Assembly: GCA_027311025.1 (NCBI GenBank) | Contig: DAICZS010000002.1 | Coordinates: 1 to 64,000 of the forward strand | DNA length: 64,000 nt | From: Ferrovaceae bacterium | Lineage (GTDB): Bacteria > Pseudomonadota > Gammaproteobacteria > Burkholderiales > Ferrovaceae | Direction of reading: 5' to 3' | Shown here: piece after piece, positions 47,883 through 57,152 of the stretch | Layout of the letters: every line of letters begins with the position of its first letter | Position numbering within the stretch: the stretch's first letter is position 1 | Position numbers and translations under genes: made by a program | Notes under the pieces: generated by a model | Databases searched by the model: none | Told to the model about the DNA's origin: nothing | Seen by the model: the letters and a program-made list of their open reading frames with translations, nothing else

Positions 47883-48659
47883 TTATTTCTCGACGAAAGC
47901 GCGTTCGATGACGTAGTCGCCAGGCTCTCCCACACCGCCTGAAATTTTGAAGCCGCGCGCGTCGAGCAGGGCGGAGATATCTTTCAGCATGCCGGGGCTA
48001 CCGCAGATCATGGCACGGTCCACGGCAGGATCCAGGGGCTGGAGCCCGATGTCTGAGAACAATTGCCCGCTATCGATCAGCGTGGTGATCCGCCCGGTGG
48101 TTTCAAATTCCTCGCGGGTCACCGTGGGATAATAAATCAGCTTTTGTCTGACCTCATCGCCAAAATATTCGTTGTTGGGCAACTCATGCTGGATGAATTC
48201 CCTGTAGGCCAGTTCTGAGACCTGCCTCACGCCATGCACCAGAATCACTTTTTCAAACTTTTCGTAGGTTTCAGGATCCTTGATGATGCTCATGAAAGGG
48301 GCTAGCCCGGTACCTGTGGCAAACAGGTACACGTGCTTTCCCGGCAGCAAGTCGTGGGTGACCAGCGTCCCGACGGGCTTGCGGCTGACCAGTATGTCGT
48401 CACCCACCTGGATGTGCTGAAGGCGGGATGTGAGCGGGCCGTTCTGAACTTTGATGCTGAGAAATTCAAGGTGCTCTTCATAATTGGCGCTGGCAATGCT
48501 GTATGCGCGCATCAAGGGTTTGCCCTCAGCTTCAAGACCGATCATGACAAAATGACCGTTTTCAAAGCGCAGACCCGGATCGCGCGTCGTGGTGAAACTG
48601 AACAGGGTTTCATTCCAGTGATGGACTGAAAGCACTTTTTCCGTACCGATGGCTGCCAT
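47883..48659 (-). CDS. fpr: Ferredoxin/flavodoxin-NADP+ reductase
   Basis: FAD enzyme of 258 residues that moves electrons between NADPH and ferredoxin or flavodoxin. FAD-binding segment MRAYSIASAN, NADP-binding ATGTGLAPFMSII, and CGSPGMLKDI are conserved. The C-terminus AFVEK is that of subclass I bacterial Fpr enzymes. It is convergent with the RND gene (9-base gap) and divergent from bioF. Confidence 0.95.
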   Translation of the reverse strand: MAAIGTEKVLSVHHWNETLFSFTTTRDPGLRFENGHFVMIGLEAEGKPLMRAYSIASANYEEHLEFLSIKVQNGPLTSRLQHIQVGDDILVSRKPVGTLVTHDLLPGKHVYLFATGTGLAPFMSIIKDPETYEKFEKVILVHGVRQVSELAYREFIQHELPNNEYFGDEVRQKLIYYPTVTREEFETTGRITTLIDSGQLFSDIGLQPLDPAVDRAMICGSPGMLKDISALLDARGFKISGGVGEPGDYVIERAFVEK

Positions 48660-48735
48660 GGTGTCGTACCGACCGCTTGTGATCTAAAACCCGAAATTAT
48701 AGTCTTTGCTGCCCCGCCGCAAAAGACCGCATGGT

Positions 48736-48741
48736 TATAAT
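48736..48741 (+). promoter_or_regulatory. -10 box directly upstream of bioF
   Basis: A perfect TATAAT ends only 6 bases before the bioF ATG at 48748. If used, transcription would begin at or next to the start codon and the message would be leaderless. No Shine-Dalgarno is visible before bioF, which agrees. A -35 at the usual distance is not recognisable, so this is tentative. Confidence 0.45.
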
Positions 48742-48747
48742 CTTGTA

Positions 48748-49896
48748 ATGAACACCTTCGATGACAAATTGCGTGCGCTTCGCGAACAAGGCCTGTTGCG
48801 ACAACGACGCACCGTAGAGGGGCCCCAGGAAGCGGTTTTGACCGTCAATGGCCAGAAAATGCTGGCCTTTGCCTCCAACGACTATCTGGGTCTTGCCAAC
48901 CACCCCGACCTTGTTCTGGCAGCTCATGAGGCCCTGGACCAGTTTGGCCTTGGTGCCGGGGCTTCTGCCCTGATCAGCGGTCACAGCGAACGGGTGGCCG
49001 CCCTGGAAACCGAGTTGGCGCAGTGGCTGGGTTACGAGCGCGTCTTGCACTTTTCTACCGGTTACATGGCCAATCTTGGCATTATTCCGGCATTGGTGGG
49101 TTCAGACGCCGCCGTGTTCTCCGATGCCCTGAATCATGCCTGCCTGATTGATGGCATCCGGCTTTCGCGCGCGGATGCCGTCAACATCTATGCGCATGGG
49201 GACATGGCCCAGCTGGAAGATGCATTGATGCATGCTCAGGCTTCTGAAAAATGGATCATCACCGATGCCGTGTTCAGCATGGACGGTGATTTGGCCCCCC
49301 TAAAGGCCATCGTCGCCCTGGCCGAGCAGTACGATGCCCAGGTTCTTGTGGATGACGCACATGGGTTTGGCGTGCTGGGAGAGGAGGGGCGGGGGACCCT
49401 GTCCCATTTGGGCATTCGCTCCCCGAGAGTGATCTACATGGCAACTTTGGGCAAGGCCGCTGGCGTCTATGGTGCTTTCGTTGCGGCTTCAACCCATGTC
49501 ATTGAATGGTTGATGCAGCGTGCACGCACCTACATTTTCACAACCGGGACGCCTCCTGTGCTGGCAGCAGCTTGTCTCGCGAGCCTCAGGCGTATTCGGA
49601 AGGATGAGTATCGACGTCAACGGTTACGCGAGTTGGGTGTGCGTCTGCAGGTAGGCCTGAAGGGTTTGCCCTGGGTGGCCCTGCCTTCGGTAAGCGCCAT
49701 CCACCCGCTTGTCCTGGGTGACAATTTCAGCGTCACGCGAATGGCTGACGCGCTGCGTGATCGCGGCATCTGGGTGCCAGCCATCCGTCCGCCGACGGTT
49801 CCGGAGGGCGCAGCCCGTTTGCGGATTTCTCTCTCAGCCAACCATAGCGAGGAACAAGTGGACGAACTGCTGGCGGCCTTGAGGATCCTGGCATGA
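48748..49896 (+). CDS. bioF: 8-amino-7-oxononanoate synthase
   Basis: PLP enzyme joining pimeloyl-ACP and alanine in biotin synthesis. It has 382 residues. FASNDYLGLANHP, GLGAGASALISGHSERVAALE, DDAHGFGVLGEEGRG and the PLP lysine K236 in ATLGKAAGVYGAF are conserved. ATG 48748 gives MNTFDDKLRALREQG, the family start. It overlaps bioA by 4 bases. Confidence 0.95.
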   Translation: MNTFDDKLRALREQGLLRQRRTVEGPQEAVLTVNGQKMLAFASNDYLGLANHPDLVLAAHEALDQFGLGAGASALISGHSERVAALETELAQWLGYERVLHFSTGYMANLGIIPALVGSDAAVFSDALNHACLIDGIRLSRADAVNIYAHGDMAQLEDALMHAQASEKWIITDAVFSMDGDLAPLKAIVALAEQYDAQVLVDDAHGFGVLGEEGRGTLSHLGIRSPRVIYMATLGKAAGVYGAFVAASTHVIEWLMQRARTYIFTTGTPPVLAAACLASLRRIRKDEYRRQRLRELGVRLQVGLKGLPWVALPSVSAIHPLVLGDNFSVTRMADALRDRGIWVPAIRPPTVPEGAARLRISLSANHSEEQVDELLAALRILA

Positions 49897-51197
49897 ACAA
49901 TCAGGATCTGCTCCAACGCAGTCACGCCGCCGTCTGGCACCCCTGTACCCAAATGAAATGGCATGAGTCCTTTCCGATCATTCCCATTCAGAGAGGTGAG
50001 GGGGTGTGGCTGTATGACTATGATGGCCGACGATATCTTGATGGCGTCAGCTCCTGGTGGGTCAACCTGTTCGGCCACCTGAATCCCCGTATCGTCGCAG
50101 CGCTGCATGCCCAGCTTGGCCAACTGGAACATGTGATGCTGGCCGGATTCACGCATGAACCGGTGGTGCGCCTTTCAGAACGCCTCTCGGCATTGACGAA
50201 ACGTCGGTTGGGCCACTGTTTTTATGGTTCTGACGGGGCCTCCGCCACCGAAATGGCCCTCAAGATGAGTGCGCATTTCTGGCGCAATCAAGGGCAACCC
50301 GCCAAAACCGGATTCATCGCCCTGGCCAACAGTTACCATGGTGAAACCATGGGAGCCCTGGGTGTCACGGACGTGCCCCTGTTTCGTGAGGCCTATGCCC
50401 CCCTTATCAAAAACAGTGTCATCCTGCCCAGTCCTGATTCGCGCCTGGGAGCTGACGCAGCACGCTTCAGTCTGGAAGCCTTGCAGCGCCATCTGCAAGG
50501 GCACCATGAGCAGACTGCAGCGCTCATCGTCGAGCCCTTGATACAGGCTGCGGCAGGGATGGTTTTCCATGATGCGGAATTCTTGCACCAAGCGCATCGG
50601 TTGTGCCAGGAATATAGTGTCCATTTGATTGCAGATGAAATTGCCGTGGGTTTTGGACGCACTGGGACATTCTTTGCGCATGAGCAGGCAGCCCTGACGC
50701 CCGACTTCCTGTGTCTTTCAAAGGGCATCACAGGCGGTTTCCTGCCTCTTTCGCTAGTCATGACCACCGATGAGGTTTACCAGGCCTTTTACGATGACCA
50801 GTTCGGGCGTGGATTCCTGCATTCCCACTCCTACACAGGCAATACCTTGGCCTGCAGTGCTGCAATGGCGGTTCTGGACATCTTTGAGGAAGATCGCGTC
50901 ATAGAGGTCAACCGGTCACGCCAGTCCCATTTTGCCGTCGCGACTGCCGCCTTGCGGGCGCATCCCGCAGTCCTGAATTTTCGTCAGCGCGGCATGATCT
51001 GGGCTTTTGAGGTTGCCTGTGAACGGGCTGATTTTTCACGAGCCTTTCATCAGGCTGCATTGCGCCACGAGCTGCTGCTGCGCCCCATAGGCACCACGGT
51101 GTATTTCATGCCGCCCTATACCATCAGCGATGCTGAATTTCAGCATTTGGTGGACGCCACGTTGGGAAGTTTGGACATTTGTCTGCCAGAATCCTGA
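49893..51197 (+). CDS. bioA: Adenosylmethionine-8-amino-7-oxononanoate aminotransferase
   Basis: PLP aminotransferase making 7,8-diaminononanoate, with 434 residues. The motif WHPCTQMKWHESFP at the N-terminus, YGSDGASATEMALKM, DEIAVGFGRTGTFFA and the PLP lysine K277 in CLSKGITGGFLPL support BioA. It starts in the bioF stop overlap. The next biotin gene, bioD, follows only after a secretion locus of about 5 kb. Confidence 0.96.
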   Translation: MNNQDLLQRSHAAVWHPCTQMKWHESFPIIPIQRGEGVWLYDYDGRRYLDGVSSWWVNLFGHLNPRIVAALHAQLGQLEHVMLAGFTHEPVVRLSERLSALTKRRLGHCFYGSDGASATEMALKMSAHFWRNQGQPAKTGFIALANSYHGETMGALGVTDVPLFREAYAPLIKNSVILPSPDSRLGADAARFSLEALQRHLQGHHEQTAALIVEPLIQAAAGMVFHDAEFLHQAHRLCQEYSVHLIADEIAVGFGRTGTFFAHEQAALTPDFLCLSKGITGGFLPLSLVMTTDEVYQAFYDDQFGRGFLHSHSYTGNTLACSAAMAVLDIFEEDRVIEVNRSRQSHFAVATAALRAHPAVLNFRQRGMIWAFEVACERADFSRAFHQAALRHELLLRPIGTTVYFMPPYTISDAEFQHLVDATLGSLDICLPES

Positions 51198-51253
51198 AGC
51201 TCGGGTTATGAAAAACTACGCGTAGAGATAACGCTTACCTGGAGAATACGTGT

Positions 51254-51268
51254 TTGTCTGACAGACAA
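51254..51268. promoter_or_regulatory. Palindromic operator candidate upstream of the secretion locus
   Basis: TTGTCTGACAGACAA is a perfect palindrome with a single central base. It is nested inside a wider inverted repeat, ATAACGCTT (51228-51236) and AAGCGTTAT (51284-51292), and precedes a short open frame. A dimeric regulator could bind it, though which one is unknown. Confidence 0.5.
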
Positions 51269-51290
51269 TTACTTCATTTGGAGAAGCGTT

Positions 51291-51344
51291 ATGGCACAAG
51301 ACGCAAAAAGTCAGAGAAAAAACCTTAACACAGTTGACAAGTGA
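51291..51344 (+). CDS. Possible 17-residue leader peptide or gene remnant
   Basis: ATG at 51291 sits 7 bases after a good GGAG and encodes MAQDAKSQRKNLNTVDK, then TGA. It lies between the two palindromes in front of tpsA. It may be a leader peptide, or the surviving start of a gene lost when the locus formed. No similarity is recognised, so this is an unproven gene. Confidence 0.3.
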   Translation: MAQDAKSQRKNLNTVDK

Positions 51345-51363
51345 GTAGTGTCAGAATGACACT
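51334..51363 (+). promoter_or_regulatory. -35 box and palindrome in the tpsA promoter region
   Basis: A consensus TTGACA at 51334-51339 is followed by AGTGTCA-GAA-TGACACT (51347-51363), a perfect palindrome with 7-base arms that lies over the expected spacer and -10 positions. No good -10 hexamer is visible at 16-18 bases, so expression is probably weak or controlled by a factor binding the palindrome. tpsA starts at 51430 behind a GAGGG (51419-51423). Confidence 0.45.
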
Positions 51364-51429
51364 GTTCCTCTCAAAATCGTGGTGCCGTTTGGTGCTTAGT
51401 CAACTATGCAGTAACCCGAGGGATTGATA

Positions 51430-54400
51430 ATGAAAGCAACCTCACTGACGAACCGTGTAGTCCATGCCAAACCTGGCGCTGCATTAAGCGGCTGGATTAT
51501 GGCTGTTTTGATCACTTCCGTCCCCGCTGTTCAAGCAGCCCCAATCGGGGGGCAAATCGTTTCCGGTATAGGCACCATTTCACAGTCCGGATCCACGACC
51601 ACAATACACCAATCAAGTTCGAACCTGTCGTTAAGCTGGCAAGGTTTCAACATTGCGCCACAGGAGATAGTGAATTTCCTGCAACCTTCCAATAGCGCAA
51701 TTGCAGTCAACCGTATTTTCGATACTAATGGAACACAGATACTAGGACAGCTCAGTGCTAATGGCCAAGTCTATCTAATCAATCCAAATGGCATTATTTT
51801 TGGGCAAGGTGCTCAGGTTAATGTCGGTGGGTTGGTGGCTTCTACACTGGAATTCAACGAAGCAAACTTGAACAGTACTGCAAAAATCTTTAGCGGTAAT
51901 GGCACGGGTAGCATCGTCAATCAGGGTACTCTCAATGCGGCCAACGGTGGCTATGTGGCGCTGGTTGGTAACCATGTCAGCAATCAGGGTTTGATAACTG
52001 CCCAACTAGGAACGGTAGCGCTTGCTGCAGGGAGCGCCGTTACACTGACTTTTAGTGGTAGCAGCCTTGTGCATTTGCAGGTGGATCAAAGTACCCTGAA
52101 CAATCTTGTCGAGAACCATATGCTTCTCCGAGCCGATGGTGGGCAAGTGATCATGACTGCTGGAGCCAAGGATGCATTGCTGAATAGTGTAGTCAACAAT
52201 ACAGGCGTAATTGAAGCGCATACTGTTGAGAACCATAACGGTACAATTACCTTGCTGGGAGGCATGACTGCTGGGACAGTCAAGGTCGGCGGTACACTGG
52301 ATGCGAGTGCCCCCAGTGGCGGAAACGGAGGGTTTATCGAAACTTCTGCCGCCAGTGTCAAGGTGATGACTGATGCTCAGATCACCACTCAAGCCGCCAA
52401 AGGCAAAACGGGTACTTGGTTGGTTGATCCCCAGGATTACACAGTGGCAGCAACTGGCGGAGACGCCAGTGGGGCTACACTTTCTTCCAATCTTGGAACT
52501 ACCAATGTGATACTGCAAAGCAGTAGCGGTAGCGGTGGCGGGTCTGGTAATGTAAATATCAATGATCCAGTCTCGTGGAGCGCCAACACTGTCCTGACAC
52601 TTGTAGCCTCCAATAATGTCAATGTCAATGCCAATATTGCAGCGACAGGAAATACGGCAGGTCTCGTGATCAATCCAAATACAGCAAATGGTACGGAAGT
52701 TGCTAGCGGTGTTGGCAAATTTATACTCAGCAATGGCTCCAGCATTACATTATCAGGTACAAATCCTAGCCTATCTATAGGAGGCACAACTTATACCGTG
52801 ATCAATAGTCTGGGCATTTCCGATAGTACTAGTGGGACAGATTTGCAGGGGATGGAGGCCAATCTTTCAGGTCATTATGCGCTTGGTAGCAATATTGATG
52901 CTACCGCAACGTCTATTTGGAACGGCGGTGCAGGGTTTTCGCCTATCGGTAATTCGAATAACATCTTTACAGGTACTTTCAACGGGCTGGGAAACTTAAT
53001 CACTAATCTCACCATTAATAGACCCTCAGAAGCTTATATCGGACTTTTTGGATACACCAGTAAGAATTCAGTGGTGCAGAACGTGAGTCTTACCGGAGGC
53101 AGCGTAACCGGGGGATCCTATGTCGGTGCATTGGTGGGTTATAACGGTGGATTGCTGAGCAATGTTGTTGTTACAGGTGATGTAACCGGAGGAGGTAACG
53201 CATCAGTTCAAGTCAGTAGTCAATCTGGCAGTTGTGGTAACACCGATTCACACAGTGTTTCCGCAGGTTCTTACATCGGTGGTCTGGTAGGTTTCAATGG
53301 TGGAATGATTGGTGACAACAACTTCGCTTCAGGTATTGTGACAGGCTCTGGCAGCAACATCGGTGGACTGGTGGGATACAATAGCGGAACAATTGGCAAC
53401 AATAGTTTTGCATCGGGTAATGTAAGCGGCTCCGGAATTAATGGTGCCTCTAGTGTCAAGCCAAGTAGTGGTAAGGAATCCGAAGATGGCGGTGGTCACT
53501 ATGACAATGCAGGCAATTCGAATAGCAGCAGTGTAAAGAATGCAGGCAGCAACGTTGGCGGTCTTGTAGGGTATAACAGCGGCTCGATTGGAGATAATAG
53601 TTTCACTTCAGGCAATGTGAATGGTTCTGGCAGCAGCATTGGGGGAGTGGTAGGTTACAACAAGGGGGCTATTGGTAGTAATAGTTATGCCTCTGGCAAT
53701 GTTAACGGATCCGGTAGCAACATTGGCGGATTGGTGGGATTCAACAGCGGTTCGGTTGGAAACAATAGCTACTCTTCAGGCAACGTGACTGGTTCTGGCA
53801 ACAACATTGGGGGACTGGTTGGGTACAACAGCGGGACGATCGGTAGTAATAGTTTTGTTTCGGGTAATGTTACCGGAACGGGAACCGCCACAACCAACAG
53901 TTCTGCTCAAGGGGGCAGCAGATCGGATGATGGTGGCAACCACCAGCAAGGTGATTCCAGTGATACCAGTATAGGCAACGCAGGTAGTTCATCTGGTAAT
54001 AACATTGGCGGTCTGGTGGGCTATAACGGCGGATCGATAGGCACTAACAGTTATGCCTCAGGTATCGTGACAGGGAACTCGTATGTTGGCGGATTGATTG
54101 GTTACAACTCTGGTGCAGTTACAAGCGGAATTGCAACCGGCAGCGTAACAGGCGCTGGAACCAATATTGTCGCCAGTAGCTGGAGCAACAATCGAGCTGA
54201 GGATGACGGTCAATCTGGAAGCTGTAGCAACGGCAACACAGGAAGTTTTGGCAATGTGGTTGGAGGCTCCTACATTGGCGGTCTAATTGGCTACAATTCT
54301 GGAACAGTGAGCAATAGTTTTGCCGGAACCACTACTACCACAGTCACCGGCAGTGGCAACTATGTTGGAGGGTTGGTTGGGTATAACAGCAACAGTGGCA

Positions 54401-54603
54401 CAATCAGTAATAGTTCTGCTACTCAAAATTCCGTGACTGGAAGTAATTTTGTGGGTGGACTTGTAGGTAACAATAGTAACGCAAACGTCGCATGGATTGA
54501 CACCACTAGCGCAGCTGCAACATCGATTACTGTCACTGCAACCAATGGTTCCAATGTGGGGACACAGATAGGTTATGACGTTGTGACCGGAACAAGTCGT
54601 TGA
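51430..54603 (+). CDS. Two-partner secretion exoprotein (TpsA) with GLUG repeats
   Basis: Large secreted surface protein of 1057 residues. An extended signal peptide (about 1-36) ends near VPAVQA. The haemagglutinin-type TPS domain spans about 38-300 with the hallmark LINPNGIIFGQGAQVNVGG. From about 536 to 1017 there are roughly 13 GLUG-type repeats (NIGGLVGYNSGTIGNNSFAS pattern) that should form a beta-helix shaft. Hydrophilic stretches, some with cysteine, interrupt four of them. No toxin domain follows the repeats, so an adhesin or matrix role is more likely than contact-dependent inhibition. The TpsB transporter gene follows after 4 bases. Confidence 0.88.
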   Translation: MKATSLTNRVVHAKPGAALSGWIMAVLITSVPAVQAAPIGGQIVSGIGTISQSGSTTTIHQSSSNLSLSWQGFNIAPQEIVNFLQPSNSAIAVNRIFDTNGTQILGQLSANGQVYLINPNGIIFGQGAQVNVGGLVASTLEFNEANLNSTAKIFSGNGTGSIVNQGTLNAANGGYVALVGNHVSNQGLITAQLGTVALAAGSAVTLTFSGSSLVHLQVDQSTLNNLVENHMLLRADGGQVIMTAGAKDALLNSVVNNTGVIEAHTVENHNGTITLLGGMTAGTVKVGGTLDASAPSGGNGGFIETSAASVKVMTDAQITTQAAKGKTGTWLVDPQDYTVAATGGDASGATLSSNLGTTNVILQSSSGSGGGSGNVNINDPVSWSANTVLTLVASNNVNVNANIAATGNTAGLVINPNTANGTEVASGVGKFILSNGSSITLSGTNPSLSIGGTTYTVINSLGISDSTSGTDLQGMEANLSGHYALGSNIDATATSIWNGGAGFSPIGNSNNIFTGTFNGLGNLITNLTINRPSEAYIGLFGYTSKNSVVQNVSLTGGSVTGGSYVGALVGYNGGLLSNVVVTGDVTGGGNASVQVSSQSGSCGNTDSHSVSAGSYIGGLVGFNGGMIGDNNFASGIVTGSGSNIGGLVGYNSGTIGNNSFASGNVSGSGINGASSVKPSSGKESEDGGGHYDNAGNSNSSSVKNAGSNVGGLVGYNSGSIGDNSFTSGNVNGSGSSIGGVVGYNKGAIGSNSYASGNVNGSGSNIGGLVGFNSGSVGNNSYSSGNVTGSGNNIGGLVGYNSGTIGSNSFVSGNVTGTGTATTNSSAQGGSRSDDGGNHQQGDSSDTSIGNAGSSSGNNIGGLVGYNGGSIGTNSYASGIVTGNSYVGGLIGYNSGAVTSGIATGSVTGAGTNIVASSWSNNRAEDDGQSGSCSNGNTGSFGNVVGGSYIGGLIGYNSGTVSNSFAGTTTTTVTGSGNYVGGLVGYNSNSGTISNSSATQNSVTGSNFVGGLVGNNSNANVAWIDTTSAAATSITVTATNGSNVGTQIGYDVVTGTSR
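53034..54480 (+). repeat. Tandem GLUG repeat region in tpsA
   Basis: About 13 imperfect repeats of roughly 24-28 codons with the pattern (N/Y)(I/V)GGLVGYNSG(S/T)(I/V)G(N/S)NS(F/Y)ASGNVTGSG. They differ in the third codon position and in the interspersed linkers, so the DNA is not a perfect tandem array. The copies in 53540-53880 are the closest to each other. Confidence 0.85.
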
Positions 54604-54607
54604 GTCC

Positions 54608-56281
54608 ATGGGGTTTTGGTGGAAACCAGTAGCATTGATTGTTACCCTTGTTCCAAGCGCCGCATATTCGATTGGGGCTGCAGCGCCAGGAGCTGGAACA
54701 ATTCTGCAACAGATACAATCAGCCCCAGTTCCTGCTCAACCATCTGGTGGGACGGGGTTGACTATTGAGCAGGACCTTAGTGGAAAATCAGCACCAAGTG
54801 CACCTTTCCTGGTTAAGTCCATCCATATATCAGGAAACACCTTATTTGATTCAGAAACCTTGCATGCACTGGTAATCAATGCGGAAGGCAAAACTCTAAA
54901 TCTTTCGCAGTTGAGTGAATTGGCCGGTCGCATTACGGACTACTACCGTAGTCACGGATATCCACTTGCAAGGGCCATCATTCCAGCACAGGTCATCCAG
55001 CACGGTGAGGTTGTCATAGAAGTCATCGAAGCATGCTATGGCAAAATCAATCTCAATAACCGTAGCCAGATAAATGCGCTGTTACTTGATGCAACGCTTT
55101 CGCCATTAAGTAGCGGTAAAAATATCAATCAGGACGATCTTGATAGTACGCTATTGCTGCTATCAGATATCCCAGGAATCATTGTAAATGCGACTTTGAA
55201 GCCTGGTGAGTCCGTGGGGCTATCCGATCTTTTTTTAGAGACAACATCAGGCCCTGCGGTAACAGGGAACATATCATTGGATAACTATGGTTACCGCTAT
55301 ACAGGCATCATGCGAATCGGTGGGTCCATAAATTTGGTAGAGCCACTTCAACATGGCGATGTATTGAGTGCGAATGGCCTGGATTCAGGAAGTGGAATGA
55401 ATTATGGCCGGTTTTCTTATGAATCGCTGATCAATGGACAAGGTACCCGCGTAGGAGCATCATACTCCGCGTTACATTATATGCTTGGCGATGCCCTTGC
55501 ACCGCTTGACGCACACGGCATCGCCGAAGTAGGAAGCCTATGGATAAAACACCCGTTTGTGCGCAGTCTCGATTTCAATTTTTATGGTCAAATGCAATTT
55601 GATGCGCTGCAATTGAGTGACCGAATTGATTCCAGCGCTATCCGGACAGATCGTAATCTTGCAAACAGCACCATGAGCATTACTGGAGACGAGCGAGACA
55701 CGTATTTATCAGGCGGCGTTAACACATGGTATTTTGGATGGACTGCAGGCCGTGTCGATTTTGAAAACAATGCTGCTCAATTGGCTGACGCCACGACAGC
55801 AAGAACGCAGGGCGAGTTCTCAAAATTGAACATAAACATTGCTCGCCTGCAAAGACTAAATTCCCAAAACAGCCTCTATCTTGCCATCTCTGGTCAATGG
55901 GCCAACACCAACCTGGACCAGTCTCAGAAAATGATTGCGGGTGGTCCCTATACGGTTCGTGCCTATGACATGGGCGTACTGTCAGGCGATATGGGTTATT
56001 TGGGAACTGCCGAATTTCGACGGGACTTGGGATCTGCGTGGGACGGTCAATGGCAGGCTGTGACCTTCATTGACAGCGAGCATATCATTGTCAATAAGAC
56101 GACTTGGGTTTCTGGCATGAACAGTGCCGTACTTAGTGGTGCTGGAGTGGGGCTGAACTGGGCCGGCCCCAATCAATGGATGGCCAAGAGCTATGTTGCC
56201 ACCCGTATCGGGCCGCTCCCAATTCTGGCTTCAATAAGCGCATCAGCGCACGCATGGCTTGAAATCAGCAAAAATTTCTGA
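54608..56281 (+). CDS. Two-partner secretion transporter (TpsB, FhaC/ShlB family)
   Basis: Outer-membrane beta-barrel of 557 residues that exports the TpsA protein. Signal peptide about 1-25, an N-terminal helix and Pro-rich linker to about 60, POTRA domains about 62-215 (VKSIHISGNTLFDSETLHAL, YYRSHGYPLARAIIPAQ), then the barrel with the loop-6 motif VRAYDMG near 448 (usual VRGYD) and a final aromatic residue, SKNF. It is read from tpsA without a clear Shine-Dalgarno, so it is probably coupled. The tpsA-tpsB order is the reverse of many loci but occurs. Confidence 0.9.
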   Translation: MGFWWKPVALIVTLVPSAAYSIGAAAPGAGTILQQIQSAPVPAQPSGGTGLTIEQDLSGKSAPSAPFLVKSIHISGNTLFDSETLHALVINAEGKTLNLSQLSELAGRITDYYRSHGYPLARAIIPAQVIQHGEVVIEVIEACYGKINLNNRSQINALLLDATLSPLSSGKNINQDDLDSTLLLLSDIPGIIVNATLKPGESVGLSDLFLETTSGPAVTGNISLDNYGYRYTGIMRIGGSINLVEPLQHGDVLSANGLDSGSGMNYGRFSYESLINGQGTRVGASYSALHYMLGDALAPLDAHGIAEVGSLWIKHPFVRSLDFNFYGQMQFDALQLSDRIDSSAIRTDRNLANSTMSITGDERDTYLSGGVNTWYFGWTAGRVDFENNAAQLADATTARTQGEFSKLNINIARLQRLNSQNSLYLAISGQWANTNLDQSQKMIAGGPYTVRAYDMGVLSGDMGYLGTAEFRRDLGSAWDGQWQAVTFIDSEHIIVNKTTWVSGMNSAVLSGAGVGLNWAGPNQWMAKSYVATRIGPLPILASISASAHAWLEISKNF

Positions 56282-56387
56282 GTTGTACCTCATTCGCTTG
56301 TGGCGTGATCACTTTCTTTCAATATTTCGAGAGAGTTATGCTTGTTATTCAATGGTCTGGGATAAATGATTTGATTCAGGTGTTGTC

Positions 56388-57098
56388 GTGACCCGTGCTT
56401 GGTTTGTTACAGGAACGGATACTGCCATTGGAAAAACCGTGGTCGCATCGGCATTGCTGAGTGGATTGAGCCGCATGGACAGGCCCGCAATCGGCATGAA
56501 ACCAGTAGCCAGTGGTTGTCATTCCGAAAATGGGCTTTGGATCAATGAGGACGTCCAACAATTGGTCCGTCACTCCTCGCTTCCAGTGCTCCGTGGCTTG
56601 GGTAGCGTTGTGCGCGGTTTGGGTGCTGTCCCTTGGAAACTTGTTAATCCTTATGCGTTTGAGCCTGCTATTGCACCCCATATCGCAGCAGATCAAGCAG
56701 GAGTTGAAATCCGGTTCAAGCTGATCATGGATGCCCTAGCTGAACTACGTGCCTGCGCAGATGTGGTAATTGAAGGTGCAGGAGGATTTAGAGTCCCTCT
56801 GGGGCCGGATGGAGACATGGCAGACCTTTGCCAGACGCTTGCTGTACCGGTTATTCTGGTAGTTGGGATGCGCTTGGGCTGCATTAATCACGCACTCCTG
56901 ACCGTGGAATCCATCCTGGCACGACATTTGTTTCTGGCTGGATGGGTGGCTAATCAGATTGATCCGCATATGCCCGCTTTCGAATCCAACCTATCATTGT
57001 TAAAAGCACAAATTCCTGCACCCTGTCTTGGCGTTATTCCGTTTCAGCAACCTCTGCAAATCAATGAGATACAGCTTTCTGTCAAGGATATTGTGTAG
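56388..57098 (+). CDS. bioD: Dethiobiotin synthetase
   Basis: Closes the ureido ring of dethiobiotin with CO2 and ATP. It has 236 residues: P-loop GTDTAIGKTVVASALL at the N-terminus, KPVASGC with its catalytic lysine, EGAGGFRVPLG for nucleotide binding. GTG 56388 is the start. It is 106 bases behind tpsB and about 5.2 kb behind bioA, so the biotin genes are not contiguous. bioB and bioC/bioH are not in the window. The DNA here is AT-richer than bioF-bioA. Confidence 0.93.
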   Translation: MTRAWFVTGTDTAIGKTVVASALLSGLSRMDRPAIGMKPVASGCHSENGLWINEDVQQLVRHSSLPVLRGLGSVVRGLGAVPWKLVNPYAFEPAIAPHIAADQAGVEIRFKLIMDALAELRACADVVIEGAGGFRVPLGPDGDMADLCQTLAVPVILVVGMRLGCINHALLTVESILARHLFLAGWVANQIDPHMPAFESNLSLLKAQIPAPCLGVIPFQQPLQINEIQLSVKDIV

Positions 57099-57152
57099 CC
57101 AACTGGAAGCGTAACCCGTTAGAATTCCCCAACTTCATGCAGGATATCAGCC

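Noticed and set aside
53034-54480. Regular repeats as a CRISPR array
   Set aside because: The spacing is 70-85 bases, the units vary, and the frame is open throughout, encoding GLUG repeats.
51430-54603. tpsA as a contact-dependent inhibition toxin
   Set aside because: There is no pretoxin motif or C-terminal toxin domain, and no immunity gene between tpsA and tpsB.
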